Part shown: positions 17,083 through 26,646 of the stretch, piece after piece
Layout: every line of letters starts with the position of its first letter
Numbering within the stretch: the first letter of the stretch is position 1
DNA from: CAITWD01 sp963727285
Lineage (GTDB): Bacteria; Actinomycetota; Thermoleophilia; Miltoncostaeales; Miltoncostaeaceae
Assembly (NCBI GenBank): GCA_963727285.1
Contig: CAVSFF010000008.1
Location: forward strand, 1 to 64,000
Length of the DNA stretch: 64,000 nucleotides
Direction of reading: 5' to 3'
The notes under the pieces: generated by a model
Told to the model about the DNA's origin: nothing
The model's input: only the letters and a program-made list of their open reading frames with translations
Database searches by the model: none
Translations under genes and position numbers: made by a program

Positions 17083-18302
17083 GCACGTTCGACCCGATCG
17101 CACGCGCAGACTGGCTGGAGGCGCCGGCGGGCCTGGAGCGGATCGCGGGCGGGTCGATCACGAGCCCCGACGGATATGCCGCCGCGGGCGTGGCATGCGG
17201 GCTCAAGGCCTCGGGTCATCGCGACCTCGGTGTGCTCGTCGCCACCCGGCCGACCGTCAGCTGGCTGATGGATACCGTCAGCGCGTTGCCGTCGGCGCCG
17301 GTCCTGCTCAATCGGGCCCACGGGCGCGGCGACTATCGCGCCGTCGTGGTCAACTCCGGCGTGGCCAACGCCGCGACCGGCGAGCCCGGGCTGGATGACG
17401 CCCGTCGGATGGCGGCCCTGACCGCCGCCTCCTTCGGGCTTGCCCCCAACGAGGTCGCCGTATCGAGCACGGGGGTCATCGGCGAACGCCTCGACATGGA
17501 CCGCATTCCGCCGGCGATCCCCGACGCCTGCGCCCGCGTCGCGCCGGACGGCGGGATCGCCTTCAACGAGGCCATCTGTACGACCGATGCCTTCCTCAAA
17601 GGGGCCGCGTTCGCGCTGACGCTTGGCGGTCGCACGATCCGCATCGGAATCGCCGCCAAGGGCGCGGGGATGATCCGCCCGACGATGGCGACGATGCTCG
17701 CGTATGTCACGACCGACGCGACGCTGTCCAGGGACGATCTGCGGGCCGCGACTGAACGCGCGTGTCGGGACAGTTTCAATCGGATCAGCGTCGACGGGCA
17801 GATGAGTCCGAGCGACACGCTGCTGGTACTTGCCGCGGCCGACGGCCCGCCGCTGGCGGGGGCGGATCGTGAGGCCTTCGCCGACGCCTTGCGGGCGGTG
17901 TGCCGCTGGGCGGCCATCCAGATGGTCAAGGACGGCGAGGGGGCAGACCATGTCGTACGCCTCACCGTCAGTGGCGCCCGCGACGTCGCCGAAGCCGAGC
18001 GCGTGGCCCGCGCGATCGCCGAGTCGCCCCTGGTCAAGACCGCGATTGCCGGGCGCGATCCGAACTGGGGCCGGATCTCGCAGGCGGTTGGCCAGGCCTT
18101 GGCCGGCGCGCCCGGGAGCGCCCACGAGCCCGAGGTCTGGCTCGACGAGGTTGCGCTCGACGATCCGACTGCGGGCGCGGTGATGGATCGCGCCGAGTAC
18201 GACGTGAACGTCGCCCTCGGCCGCGGCGACGGACGCGAGACGGTGTGGGTGTCGGACCTGACCCACGCCTACGTGACCCTCAACGCCGAGTACCACACCT
18301 AA
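17079..18302 (+). CDS. argJ: Bifunctional ornithine acetyltransferase / N-acetylglutamate synthase
   Basis: ArgJ (407 aa) moves the acetyl group from N-acetylornithine to glutamate, so the pathway is the cyclic type. The precursor cleaves itself into alpha and beta chains before the Thr of the ATML motif; here the site reads KGAGMIRPTMATML with Thr205 as nucleophile. The usual Asn before Met (PNMATML) is Thr in this protein, a minor deviation. STGVIGERLDMDRI and the C-terminal AIAGRDPNWGRI are conserved. The GTG start overlaps argC by four bases. Confidence 0.96.
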   Translation: MSTFDPIARADWLEAPAGLERIAGGSITSPDGYAAAGVACGLKASGHRDLGVLVATRPTVSWLMDTVSALPSAPVLLNRAHGRGDYRAVVVNSGVANAATGEPGLDDARRMAALTAASFGLAPNEVAVSSTGVIGERLDMDRIPPAIPDACARVAPDGGIAFNEAICTTDAFLKGAAFALTLGGRTIRIGIAAKGAGMIRPTMATMLAYVTTDATLSRDDLRAATERACRDSFNRISVDGQMSPSDTLLVLAAADGPPLAGADREAFADALRAVCRWAAIQMVKDGEGADHVVRLTVSGARDVAEAERVARAIAESPLVKTAIAGRDPNWGRISQAVGQALAGAPGSAHEPEVWLDEVALDDPTAGAVMDRAEYDVNVALGRGDGRETVWVSDLTHAYVTLNAEYHT

Positions 18303-18355
18303 GGCCGGTGGCCGGTGCCGGAGCCCGGGCCGCGACGCCGGGTTGCGGGGACCGA

Positions 18356-18361
18356 TAATCT
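18356..18361 (+). promoter_or_regulatory. Possible internal -10 hexamer before argB
   Basis: TAATCT ends 10 bases before the argB ATG at 18372, in the 69-base gap between argJ and argB. No convincing Shine-Dalgarno is present, so a leaderless internal transcript is possible. Confidence 0.35.
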
Positions 18362-18371
18362 TCGGCACCCA

Positions 18372-19262
18372 ATGGAGATCATGCATCCCGCATCCGCGTC
18401 GTCGGCATCCGGTGACAACACCTCGCGTGTCGCCGTCCTGCTCGAGGCGCTGCCGTACATCCGTGACTTTGCCGGCGCCACCATCGTGATCAAGTACGGC
18501 GGTGCGGCAATGGTCGCGCCGGAGCTCAAGGCGTCATTCGCGCGTGACATCGCCCTGCTGAAGCTGGTGGGGATGAATCCGGTCGTCGTCCACGGGGGCG
18601 GTCCGGACATCTCGCGGTACTCGGACCTGCTGGGCATCGACGTGAGGTTCGTCGACGGGCTGCGTGTCACCGACGCGCGTACGATGGAGCTCGCCAAGAT
18701 GGTGCTGGTGGGCAAGGTCAACAAGGAGATCGTCGCGCAGCTGCACGTCGCCGGCGTGGCGGCGGTCGGACTGGCCGGCGACGACGGCCAGCTGATCCAG
18801 GCCTCCAAGCAGATGCCCAACGGTCACGACATCGGCTTCGTCGGCAAGGTTGACCACGTGAACGCGACCGTGCTGGAACGCCTCTCGGACTTCGTGCCCG
18901 TGGTGGCGTCGGTCGGCGTCGACGACGACGGCCAGAGCTACAACATCAATGCCGACACCGTGGCCGCGAGCCTGGCCGGGGCCCTGCGGGCCCGGAAGGT
19001 GCTCTTTCTCACCGACGTCGTGGGCGTCCTGGCCGATCCCGAGGACGCCGGCTCGCTGATTTCCGAGTGCACCCTCGCGGAACTCCACGATCTGCTCGCC
19101 ACCGGGACGATCGGCGGCGGCATGCTGCCGAAGCTCAACGCGGTCCGGGACGCCCTCGGGCAGGGTGTCACCGCGGCCCACATCGTGGACGGTCGCGTCG
19201 AGCACTCGGTACTGATCGAGTTGTTCTCCGAGGCCGGAATCGGCACCAAGATCACGCCGTGA
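18372..19262 (+). CDS. argB: Acetylglutamate kinase
   Basis: ArgB (296 aa) phosphorylates N-acetylglutamate, commonly the arginine-inhibited control step. Substrate and ATP motifs are present: IVIKYGGAAM, NPVVVHGGGPDI, the NADTVAASLAGAL stretch, FLTDVVGVL and GGGMLPKLNAV. The N-terminal helix (DNTSRVAVLLEALPYIRDF) belongs to the arginine-sensitive hexameric form. ATG at 18372 or 18381 could be the start; I prefer 18372 because of the hexamer upstream. The stop overlaps the argD GTG (GTGA). Confidence 0.95.
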   Translation: MEIMHPASASSASGDNTSRVAVLLEALPYIRDFAGATIVIKYGGAAMVAPELKASFARDIALLKLVGMNPVVVHGGGPDISRYSDLLGIDVRFVDGLRVTDARTMELAKMVLVGKVNKEIVAQLHVAGVAAVGLAGDDGQLIQASKQMPNGHDIGFVGKVDHVNATVLERLSDFVPVVASVGVDDDGQSYNINADTVAASLAGALRARKVLFLTDVVGVLADPEDAGSLISECTLAELHDLLATGTIGGGMLPKLNAVRDALGQGVTAAHIVDGRVEHSVLIELFSEAGIGTKITP

Positions 19263-20433
19263 CCGCGCCGGCCTGGATCGCCCGCGAACAGGCCGCCCTG
19301 ATGGCCAACTACCGGCGCCAGCCGGTGATGTTCACCTCCGGCTCCGGGGCGTCGCTGTACGACGCCGACGGCCGTCGCTACGTGGACTGCATGGCCGGGA
19401 TTTCGATGATCAACGTCGGCCACTGTCACCCCGCCGTCGTCGCGGCGATCTGCGAGCAGGCCGAGCGGCTGATCAACGTGTCGAACCTCTACTACACCGA
19501 GCCGATGCTCGAGCTGGCGGAGTGGATCCGCGACCATTCGATGGGCGGTCGTGTGTTCTTCTGCAACTCGGGGGCCGAGGCCAACGAGGCCGCGCTCAAA
19601 CTCGCGCGCAAGCACGGCGGTCCCCTGCGGCCGGAGGTCGTGGCCCTGGAGCACGGCTTCCACGGGCGGACCTACGGCGCCCTGACGTTGACCGGGCAGC
19701 CGGACAAGCAAAGTGCCTTCGTGCCGTTGGTCCCCGACATCCATCACGTCGGCCGCGACGACCTCGAGGCGCTCGAGGATACGGTCGGTCCGCGCACGTG
19801 CGCGATCTTCGTGGAAATCGTCCAAGGCGAAGTCGGCGTTCACCCGATCTCCCGCGAGATGCTGCAACTGGCGCGCAGGCTGGCCGACCGCCACGGGGCG
19901 CTGCTGATCATCGACGAGATCCAGACCGGGCTCTCGCGCACAGGGCCGCTGTTCGCCTACCAGGACGTCGGCGTCGAACCGGATGTCATGTCGCTGGCCA
20001 AGAGTCTGGGCGGCGGGGTGCCGATCGGTGCGATTACCGCACGGCCGGGCATCGACACGACGTTCGCGCCGGGGGACCACGGGTCCACGTTCGCCGGCAG
20101 CCCGCTCGCGTGCGCGGCCGGACTCGCGAGCTGCCGGGTGCTTGCCGACCCGGAGCTCCAGGGCGCGGTGCGGGCCAAGGGCGCCCGGCTGCTCGACGCC
20201 CTCCAGGCGCTGGTCGACGACGGCTGGCAACCGAGGCCCGCGGTCGCGGCCTGATGTGCGCGATCGATCTGCCGGACGAGCGTGCGGCCGCGGTCACCGC
20301 CGCGATGCTCGAGCACGGATATCTGGTCAACAACACCTCGGCCCGGACCTTGCGCTTCCTGCCGCCGCTGGTGATTGACGACGAGGATCTGGCCGGCCTC
20401 GCGACGACGCTGCGGGCGGTCCTCGCCGGCTGA
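19259..20433 (+). CDS. argD: Acetylornithine aminotransferase, with one frameshift
   Basis: ArgD is a class III PLP aminotransferase of about 390 aa that makes N-acetylornithine from the semialdehyde. Key parts: DADGRRYVDCMAGISMINVG, FCNSGAEANEAALKLARKH, the HGFHGRTYGALTLTG loop, IIDEIQTGLSRTG and the PLP lysine in SLAKSLGGGVPIGA. Near 20235 the frame slips and hits TGA at about 20254; the expected end (RGRGLMCAIDLPDE, then NNTSARTLRFLPPLVI) continues in the next frame to 20433. Since this enzyme should be needed, the slip is probably an assembly error. argF and argR, which normally follow, are not here. Confidence 0.92.
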
Positions 20434-20546
20434 TCGCGCGCAGGTCCGGTTGCCGGGCGCCGGTGGCCTCGCGTACCATCCGCTGACGCGGAGCCGGCTC
20501 GTCCGCGGCATCCCCGACCCGACCCGAGCGCCAAAGGAGTTGCGCG

Positions 20547-21304
20547 ATGGCGACCAGTGAGGCACCCCCCTGGCGGCGGCCGCCCGGATCGAGGACGGCA
20601 CCAAGGTCTACGGCACCGGCGATGCCGAGGTGCGTGCCCTCGACGGCGTGACACGCGCCTTTCCGGTCGGCCGCTTTACGGCGATCATGGGCCCGTCGGG
20701 TTCCGGAAAATCGACCTTGATGCACTGCATGGCCGGACTCGATCGGCTGACGACGGGCACGACGTGGATCGGCGACGTCGAACTGAGCGCGCTCGGTGAG
20801 AAGGACGTCACCACCGTCCGGCGCGACCGGATCGGGTTCATCTTCCAGGCCTTCAACCTGTTGCCGATGCTGACGGCGGCGGAGAATATTCGCCTGCCGC
20901 TCGACATCGCGGGTCGGCGGGCCGACCCGGAATGGCTCGACCAGGTGATCGGTGCGCTCGAACTCGGCGACCGGCTCGACCACCGGCCGACGCAGCTCTC
21001 CGGCGGCCAGCAGCAGCGGGTCGCCGCGGCACGGGCGTTCGCGAGCCACCCGGAGATCGTGTTCGCCGACGAGCCGACGGGCCAGCTGGACTCGCATTCC
21101 TCCGCTGAACTGCTCGGGTTCATGCGGCGCGCCGTCGACGAGTTCAGCCAGACGATCGTGATGGTGACCCACGATCCGACCGCGGCCAGCTACGCCGACG
21201 AGGTCGTCTTTCTCGGCGACGGGCGGATCGTCGACGACCTGGCCGCGCCGAGCCCGACCTCGATCCTCGACCGGATGAAGGCGCTTTCGGACCTGTCGCA
21301 ATGA
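20547..21304 (+). CDS. ABC transporter ATP-binding protein (MacB/LolD type), one frameshift at the start
   Basis: This is the ATPase of a type VII (MacB/FtsX-like) ABC system, about 252 aa. Walker A is GPSGSGKST, then the Q-loop (FIFQAFNLLPMLTA, typical of this class), signature LSGGQQQRV, Walker B with IVFADEPTGQLD and the H-loop THD. GQLD replaces the usual GNLD. AAAGGAG precedes an ATG at 20547. That frame is linked to the body only if the run of six Cs at 20565-20570 gains one C, which gives MATSEAPPLAAAARIEDGTK and a complete N-terminus. The stop overlaps the permease start (ATGA), so the two are one operon. Confidence 0.88.
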
Positions 21305-23820
21305 TCTGGCGGTTGGCCACACGCAATCTGCGCTCGAGCCCGCTGCGGCTCGTGCTCGTCTCGCTGGCGATCATCCTCGGCGTGGGCTTTGTCAGTGGCG
21401 CGTTCGTACTGGGCGACACGATCAACAAGGCCTTCGACGGCCTGTTCGCCAAGATCAATCAGGGTGTCGCCGTCCGCGTCCAGGGCGTGGCCTCGATCTC
21501 GAGCGACAGCCGCGAGCCGGTACCGGCGAGCGTGCTGCCCAAGGTCCTGGCGGTGGATGGCGTCGCCACCGCGGCCGGCTCGGTCGGCGGCACCGCGACG
21601 ATCGTCGGCAAGGACGGCAAGGCCATCGGCGGCTCGGGGCCGCCGACGCTCGGCTTCGGCTGGGTCGCAGATCCGGCGCTCAACACTCTGCGCCTGGTCT
21701 CCGGGCGCGCGCCGACGGGTCCGAACGACGTCGTCATCAATGTCCGCAGCGCGACGCTCGCCAAGGTCGTGCCCGGCGATCCGGTGCGGATCATCACGCC
21801 GGCCGGGTCGGCGGACTACCGCCTCGTCGGCCTGGTCAAGTTCGGCTCGACCGACAATCTGCTCGGCGCCACCCTGACGGGCTTCTCCATGCCGACGGCC
21901 CAACGGGTGTTCGGTCTTGTCGGCCGCTACTCGGACATCGGCGTCACCGGCAAGCAGGGCGTCCTCGACGCGACGCTGGCCCATCGCGTCCAGGCGGTGC
22001 TCCCGCCCGGCTATGAGGCGATCACGGGCGCGCGGGCCACCCAGCAGGCGACCGACCAGTTCAACTCGATCATCGGCATCCTGCGCGACGTGCTGCTGGT
22101 GTTCGCCGGCATCTCGCTGTTCGTCGGTGCCTTCATCATCTTCAACAGTTTCTCGATCACCATCGCTCAACGGACCCGCCAGGTCGGCCTGCTCCGGGCC
22201 GTCGGGGCCTCACGCGGCAGTGTCGTGGGCGAGGTCGTGATCGAGGCGCTGATCATCGGCGTGGTCGCGTCGTGATCGGGGTCGCATTCGGCGTCGTCGT
22301 CGCACTCGGGCTCGAGAAGCTGTTCGACGCGTTCGGGGCGAGCCTGCCCAAGGCACCCATCCAGATTCAGCCGCGCACGGTGATCGTCGGCGCTCGACGG
22401 TCGGGATTCTCGTGACGCCGTGGCCGCGCTGCGGCCCGCGATCCGGGCCAGTCGCATCCCACCGATTGCCGCGCTGCGGGAGGTGACGTGCACGAGGTGA
22501 CCCATCCGTGCGGCGCCTGGTGGTCGCGGTCGTCGTCACCGGTCTCGGCGTGGGGCTCGTGTTGCTCGGGGTCTTCGGGAGCGTCGGCAACCCGTTTGTG
22601 TGGCTGGGCCTCGGGGCGCTGCTGCTGTTTATCGGCGCGGCGCTGCTGACCGCGCAGATTGCCCGCCCGCTGGCGCGCGTGATCGGGGCGCCGATGGTGC
22701 TGATCGGGCGCGTTCCTGCCCGCCTCGGCCGCGAAAACGCCATGCGCAATCCGGCCCGGACCGCCCAGACCGCGACCGCGCTGACGATCGGTGTGGCCCT
22801 CGTCACGGCGGCCACCATCTTTGCCTCGTCCCTGTACGCATCCTTCGCCGGTGAGCTCGACCAGCGCCTGCTGGCGCAGGTCATCGTGCAAACGGGCAGC
22901 CAGCAGCCGTTTACGCCGGCGGCGGCGACCGCCCTCGCGGCGGTCCCCGAACTCGCGACCGTGAGCGCGTGGCGGGAGGGCCAGTTCCGCGACGCCCACC
23001 GCGACGTCCAGACCGTCAGCGGGATCGACCCCGCGACGATTCTGGACCTCTACAACGCCGGCCTGCTGAAGGGTGCGTTTACCGACCTGTCTCAGCCCGG
23101 CACCATTGCCGTGCAGAAGGATTACGCGAAGACCAACCATCTGACCGTCGGGTCGACGATGCCGGTGTTCTTCGCCAAGACCGGCACGCGGCCCCTGCGG
23201 GTGGCGGCGATCTTCTCCGCCTCGACGTTCGGGCAGTTCTTCATCTCACTGCCCGAATACGAGCGGAACTTCACGACCCAGCAGGACTCGCTCATCCTCG
23301 CCCGCGGCGCGCGGGTGTCTCGGCCGCCGACGCCAAGAAGGCCGCCATGGCGGTGCTGGCGCCGTATCCCAACCTGACCGTCTACACCAAGGCCGCCTAC
23401 AAGGATCAGGTCAACGCGCAGATCAACCAGCTGCTGTACCTCGTCTACACCCTGCTCGGGCTGGCCGTGATCATTGCGATCTTCGGCATCGTCAACACGC
23501 TTGCGCTGTCGATCTTCGAGCGGACCAGGGAGATCGGCCTGCTGCGCGCAGTCGGGCTGACGCGGCGGGCGACGCGGGCGATGATTCGCTGGGAGGCGAT
23601 CATCGTGGCGCTGATCGGCGGGGTGGTCGGCCTCGTGCTCGGGGCGTTCATCGGCATCGTCATCGTGCAGCGGATCTCGCTGCTGACGACCCTGTCGGTG
23701 CCATGGGGGTCGCTGGTGGTGTTCCTGGTCCTGGCGGGCGTCGCGGGCGTGGTCGCCGCGATCTTCCCGGCCCGCCGCGCTGCCCGGCTAAACGTCCTGG
23801 ACGCGATTCAGTCGGATTAG
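21301..23820 (+). pseudogene. FtsX/MacB-type ABC permease, reading frame broken at four or more places
   Basis: The pieces add up to a permease of about 839 aa with two FtsX domains. It starts MIWRLATRNLRSSPLRLVLV (membrane helix 1), has a large extracytoplasmic region, a first FtsX core (DVLLVFAGISLFVGAFIIFN, AQRTRQVGLLRAVGAS), a middle membrane pair and a second core (LLYLVYTLLGLAVIIAIFGI, FERTREIGLLRAVGLTRRA), ending with PARRAARLNVLDAIQSD. Such permeases work with the adjacent ATPase to move lipids or hydrophobic compounds, or to transmit force. Frame breaks occur near 22270, between 22390 and 22430, near 22500 and near 23320. With so many breaks this is either a pseudogene or the worst-read part of the window. 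Confidence 0.8.
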
Positions 23821-24302
23821 GTCGCCGGCCGCCCCGGCGGGGGCGGACGGTCCGGCCGCCTCGTCCGCGGCTCCGGGTGCGCCGTCGGGCTGGACCGCGA
23901 ACCGCATGGCGATGCGCGTGCCCGCGCCGACGTGGCTGACATGGACATCGTCGGCCAGCGACTGCATGATCGGAAAGCCCCGGCCGCGCGGACTCGAGTC
24001 CGACGGCGGTCCGAGAGCGGGTCGATCGCCGGCGGGTCCGCGCCGCTGCCTTCGTCGGTCACGATCAGGGTCGCGCCGTCGCGTTGGACGATCACCTGGA
24101 CTTCAATCTGGCCGCCGTCGACGGGCGAGCCGTGCTCGATCGCGTTGGACACCGCCTCGCTGGCCGCCAGCAGGAGGCGGCCCGAGTCTTCCGGGCTCCA
24201 CGGCTCGCGATCGAGGACCAGGGCCAGGGCGCACCGTACGAAGGTCAGCGATCTGAGGGTCGCGGGGACCCGGAAGGCTGACTCGATAGCGTCGCTGGTC
24301 AT
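23788..24302 (-). CDS. Anti-sigma-factor-type histidine-kinase-like ATPase (RsbW family), one frameshift
   Basis: This is a small GHKL ATPase of about 171 aa resembling RsbW/SpoIIAB serine kinases, which bind sigma or anti-anti-sigma factors. The N-box SEAVSNAIEHGSPVDGGQ and the G1 box TDEGSGADPP are clear. Near 24000 the frame slips; the second glycine box (SPRGRGFPIMQSLADDVHV) and the final strand (GAGTRIAMRFAVQ) lie in another frame that ends at 23788, overlapping the permease end. I prefer ATG at 24302 (MTSDAIESAF); an in-frame ATG at 24371 lies in AT-rich intergenic-looking DNA. No sigma factor or antagonist is adjacent, so the partner is unknown. Confidence 0.75.
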
Positions 24303-24443
24303 TTCGTCAAAAAATTCGTCGCAGAGTGCTGCCAATCCTATCGGCATGGCCGAAACGAAAGAAAGGGTCATGGTCGCGACGAATCCGGCGTGTCACATCT
24401 AGACTGCGGGCTGGCCCGTTGTCGTCCATGTATGAGGTCATTT

Positions 24444-25706
24444 GTGTCTGACGCGCAAGTAGCTCCACAGCCCGCTTCGTATATCGCCCGGCCCGAAGAC
24501 GTCCACCGTGTGGTCCTGCTCTACTCCGGCGGGCTCGACACGTCGGTGATGCTCAAGTGGATCCAGGACGAGTACCACGCCGAGGTCATCGCGCTGTGCA
24601 TCGACCTCGGCCAGCCGGCCGACGACTTTGACGCCGCCCTCGACAAGGCCCGCAATCTTGGCGCCGTCGAGGCGATTCTGGTCGACGCCAAGGATGAGTT
24701 CGCCCGCGACTACGTCGGGCCGTCGATCCTCGCCAACGCCCGCTACCAGGGCGGCTACCCGCCGTTCACGAGCCTCGGTCGCCCGCTGCTGGCCAAGCTC
24801 GCCGTCGAGGCCGCACGCGCGTTCAACGCCGACACGATCGCCCACGGCTGCACGGGCAAGGGCAACGACCAGGTGCGGATCGAGGCGACCATCGCCACGA
24901 TCGCGCCGGAGCTCAAGGTGATCGCGCCGGTCCGCGAGTGGCAGATGGGCCGCGACGAGGAGATCGCCTACGCGGAGCGCCACGGAATCCCGGTGACCTC
25001 GTCGGTGGCGCGCCCGTATTCGATCGACGACAACCTGTGGGGACGCTCCAGCGAAGGCGGCATCATCGAGGAGCTCGATCAGGCCCCGCCGGACGATCTG
25101 TTCGAGCTGGTGACCCCGCCGATCGCCGCCCCGGACCGCGTCGAGGAGATCGTGGTGGGCTTTCGCGAGGGCCTGCCGGTCGCGATCGACGGAATCGAGT
25201 ACGGATTGGTCGAGCTGATCCAGCGGGTTGCGGAGATCGCCTGCCGCAACGGTGTCGGGATCGTCGACCACATCGAGGACCGCGTCGTGGGGCTGAAGGT
25301 GCGGGACATCTACGAGGTCCCGGCCGCGGAGGTCCTGCTGACCGCACACCGTGAACTCGAGAAGCTGGTCTGCACCGGGCGTCAGAACGCCCTCAAGCCC
25401 CAGCTGGACGGGCTGTGGGCCCAGCTGGTGTACGAGGGGCTGTGGTACGAGCCGCTGCTGGCGAACCTGAACGCGCTGATGCGCGACGTCAACCGCAAGG
25501 TCACCGGCGAGATCACGATGCGCCTCTACAAGGGCACCGCACGCGCGTGTCGCCGCGTGTCTCCGTACGCCATCTACGACAAGAGCCTGGCGACCTTCAA
25601 CGCCGACGCCTCGTTCTCGCAGCATGCCTCGCCAGGATTCATCGAGTTGTTCTCGCTGCAGAGCCGGATGGCCTACCGCATCGCCGAGACGCTGGACAAG
25701 GGCTGA
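24444..25706 (+). CDS. argG: Argininosuccinate synthase
   Basis: ArgG (420 aa) condenses citrulline and aspartate using ATP. The PP-loop N-type motif LLYSGGLDTSVMLKWI starts the ATPase domain; DIDLGQ-like CIDLGQPADDFDAALDKA, AHGCTGKGNDQVRIEATI and DDNLWGRSSEGG bind substrates. GTG at 24444 (MSDAQVAPQPAS) is chosen because GAGG lies 6 bases upstream; an ATG at 24432 overlaps that site. It stands apart from argCJBD, separated by the ABC transporter and the anti-sigma gene. argH does not follow. Confidence 0.95.
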   Translation: MSDAQVAPQPASYIARPEDVHRVVLLYSGGLDTSVMLKWIQDEYHAEVIALCIDLGQPADDFDAALDKARNLGAVEAILVDAKDEFARDYVGPSILANARYQGGYPPFTSLGRPLLAKLAVEAARAFNADTIAHGCTGKGNDQVRIEATIATIAPELKVIAPVREWQMGRDEEIAYAERHGIPVTSSVARPYSIDDNLWGRSSEGGIIEELDQAPPDDLFELVTPPIAAPDRVEEIVVGFREGLPVAIDGIEYGLVELIQRVAEIACRNGVGIVDHIEDRVVGLKVRDIYEVPAAEVLLTAHRELEKLVCTGRQNALKPQLDGLWAQLVYEGLWYEPLLANLNALMRDVNRKVTGEITMRLYKGTARACRRVSPYAIYDKSLATFNADASFSQHASPGFIELFSLQSRMAYRIAETLDKG

Positions 25707-25710
25707 CACG

Positions 25711-26646
25711 ATGCGCCGCGTGATGCCGCCCCAGCGCCTGCGGATCCACCGCGGGGCGTGCGCCCCGTCGTGCGAGCTCGGACCCGGACCGGAGGGGTGG
25801 ACGCTCGGTCCCGTGCCGCTTCCCGACGGGGCGTGGTCGGCACCATGGCCCCGGCTGGCCCTGTCGGTCGCCTCGCCCTATCCGACCGAGGGGCTGTCGG
25901 TCGCCGCCGGCGGCGGCATGGTGCTCAGCCGGCTTCCGGGTGTGGTCCAGGCCGTTGTCCTGCCCGATCTGTCCCAGGCATTCGATCGCCGGCCGCCGGG
26001 CCTGGTCGAGGCGCTCGGGGCCGGGCGCGCGAACGCGGCGGTCCTCCGTGCCGACGACGGCTGGCGCGCGGTCGTCCTGCCGAGCCTCGGTGACCGCCTG
26101 CCGGACCTGGGTCCCGGACCGGTGGCGATCTCGGCCAGCGGCCGCCTCGTGGCCGTATTCGACGTCGACCGCACCGTGGTCATGCCCCTCGGGGGCGGAG
26201 CGCCGGTGGCGGAGTATCCCGGCGCGGTCGACGCGCTGGCGTTTGCGGGCGAACGACTGTGGCTGGCCGCCGGTGGCGTGGTCGGGCCGGCCGACGCCCA
26301 CGCGCACGGTTGGGGGGCCCACGTACGGCGCCTTGCCGCCGCGGCCGCGGCCGACCGCGTCCTTGTGGTGCACGCCGACGGCCAGATCTCCCGCTTCGGT
26401 ACCGACGAGGCGCAGTGCACCTGGACGCCCGTCCTCGACGACGTCCGCGAGATCTCACTCTCGGACGACGGGGAATGGGCGACGCTCGCGACGCCCGACG
26501 CCGTCGCGGTGGTTCGCGCCGGCGACGGGGCGGTCGCCGTCTACGTCCGAGGCGCGTCGTCGATCGCCCTCGGCACCGATCAGCGCATTGTGGTCGGAGG
26601 CGCGTGGGGTATGGCGCTGATCGTTCCCGTAGAGGAGACCGTATGA
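25711..26646 (+). CDS. Hypothetical protein, beta-propeller-like, paired with the next gene
   Basis: I do not recognise this 311-aa protein. It is rich in short beta strands separated by Gly/Asp turns (VAISASGRLVAVFDVDRTVV, EISLSDDGEWATLATPDAVA), the spacing of WD40 or YVTN-type propeller blades, and has no signal peptide or membrane helix. The C-terminus IVVGGAWGMALIVP resembles that of the following gene (LVIGGDWGMLALEH). It begins 4 bases after the argG stop and overlaps its downstream partner by four bases (ATGA), so the pair is likely one functional unit read with argG. The function is unknown. Confidence 0.65.
   Translation: MRRVMPPQRLRIHRGACAPSCELGPGPEGWTLGPVPLPDGAWSAPWPRLALSVASPYPTEGLSVAAGGGMVLSRLPGVVQAVVLPDLSQAFDRRPPGLVEALGAGRANAAVLRADDGWRAVVLPSLGDRLPDLGPGPVAISASGRLVAVFDVDRTVVMPLGGGAPVAEYPGAVDALAFAGERLWLAAGGVVGPADAHAHGWGAHVRRLAAAAAADRVLVVHADGQISRFGTDEAQCTWTPVLDDVREISLSDDGEWATLATPDAVAVVRAGDGAVAVYVRGASSIALGTDQRIVVGGAWGMALIVPVEETV

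Noticed and set aside
22367..23140. Separate small genes within the broken permease region
   Set aside because: The segments join into one FtsX-type permease when single-base shifts are allowed; frames on the opposite strand have no family features.
24303..24371. N-terminal extension of the anti-sigma protein to ATG 24371
   Set aside because: The extra 23 residues fall in AT-rich, intergenic-looking DNA with no ribosome-binding site and do not resemble RsbW N-termini.
24302..24444. ARG boxes upstream of argG
   Set aside because: The AT-rich part of the region does not contain the paired palindromic pattern of ArgR sites.
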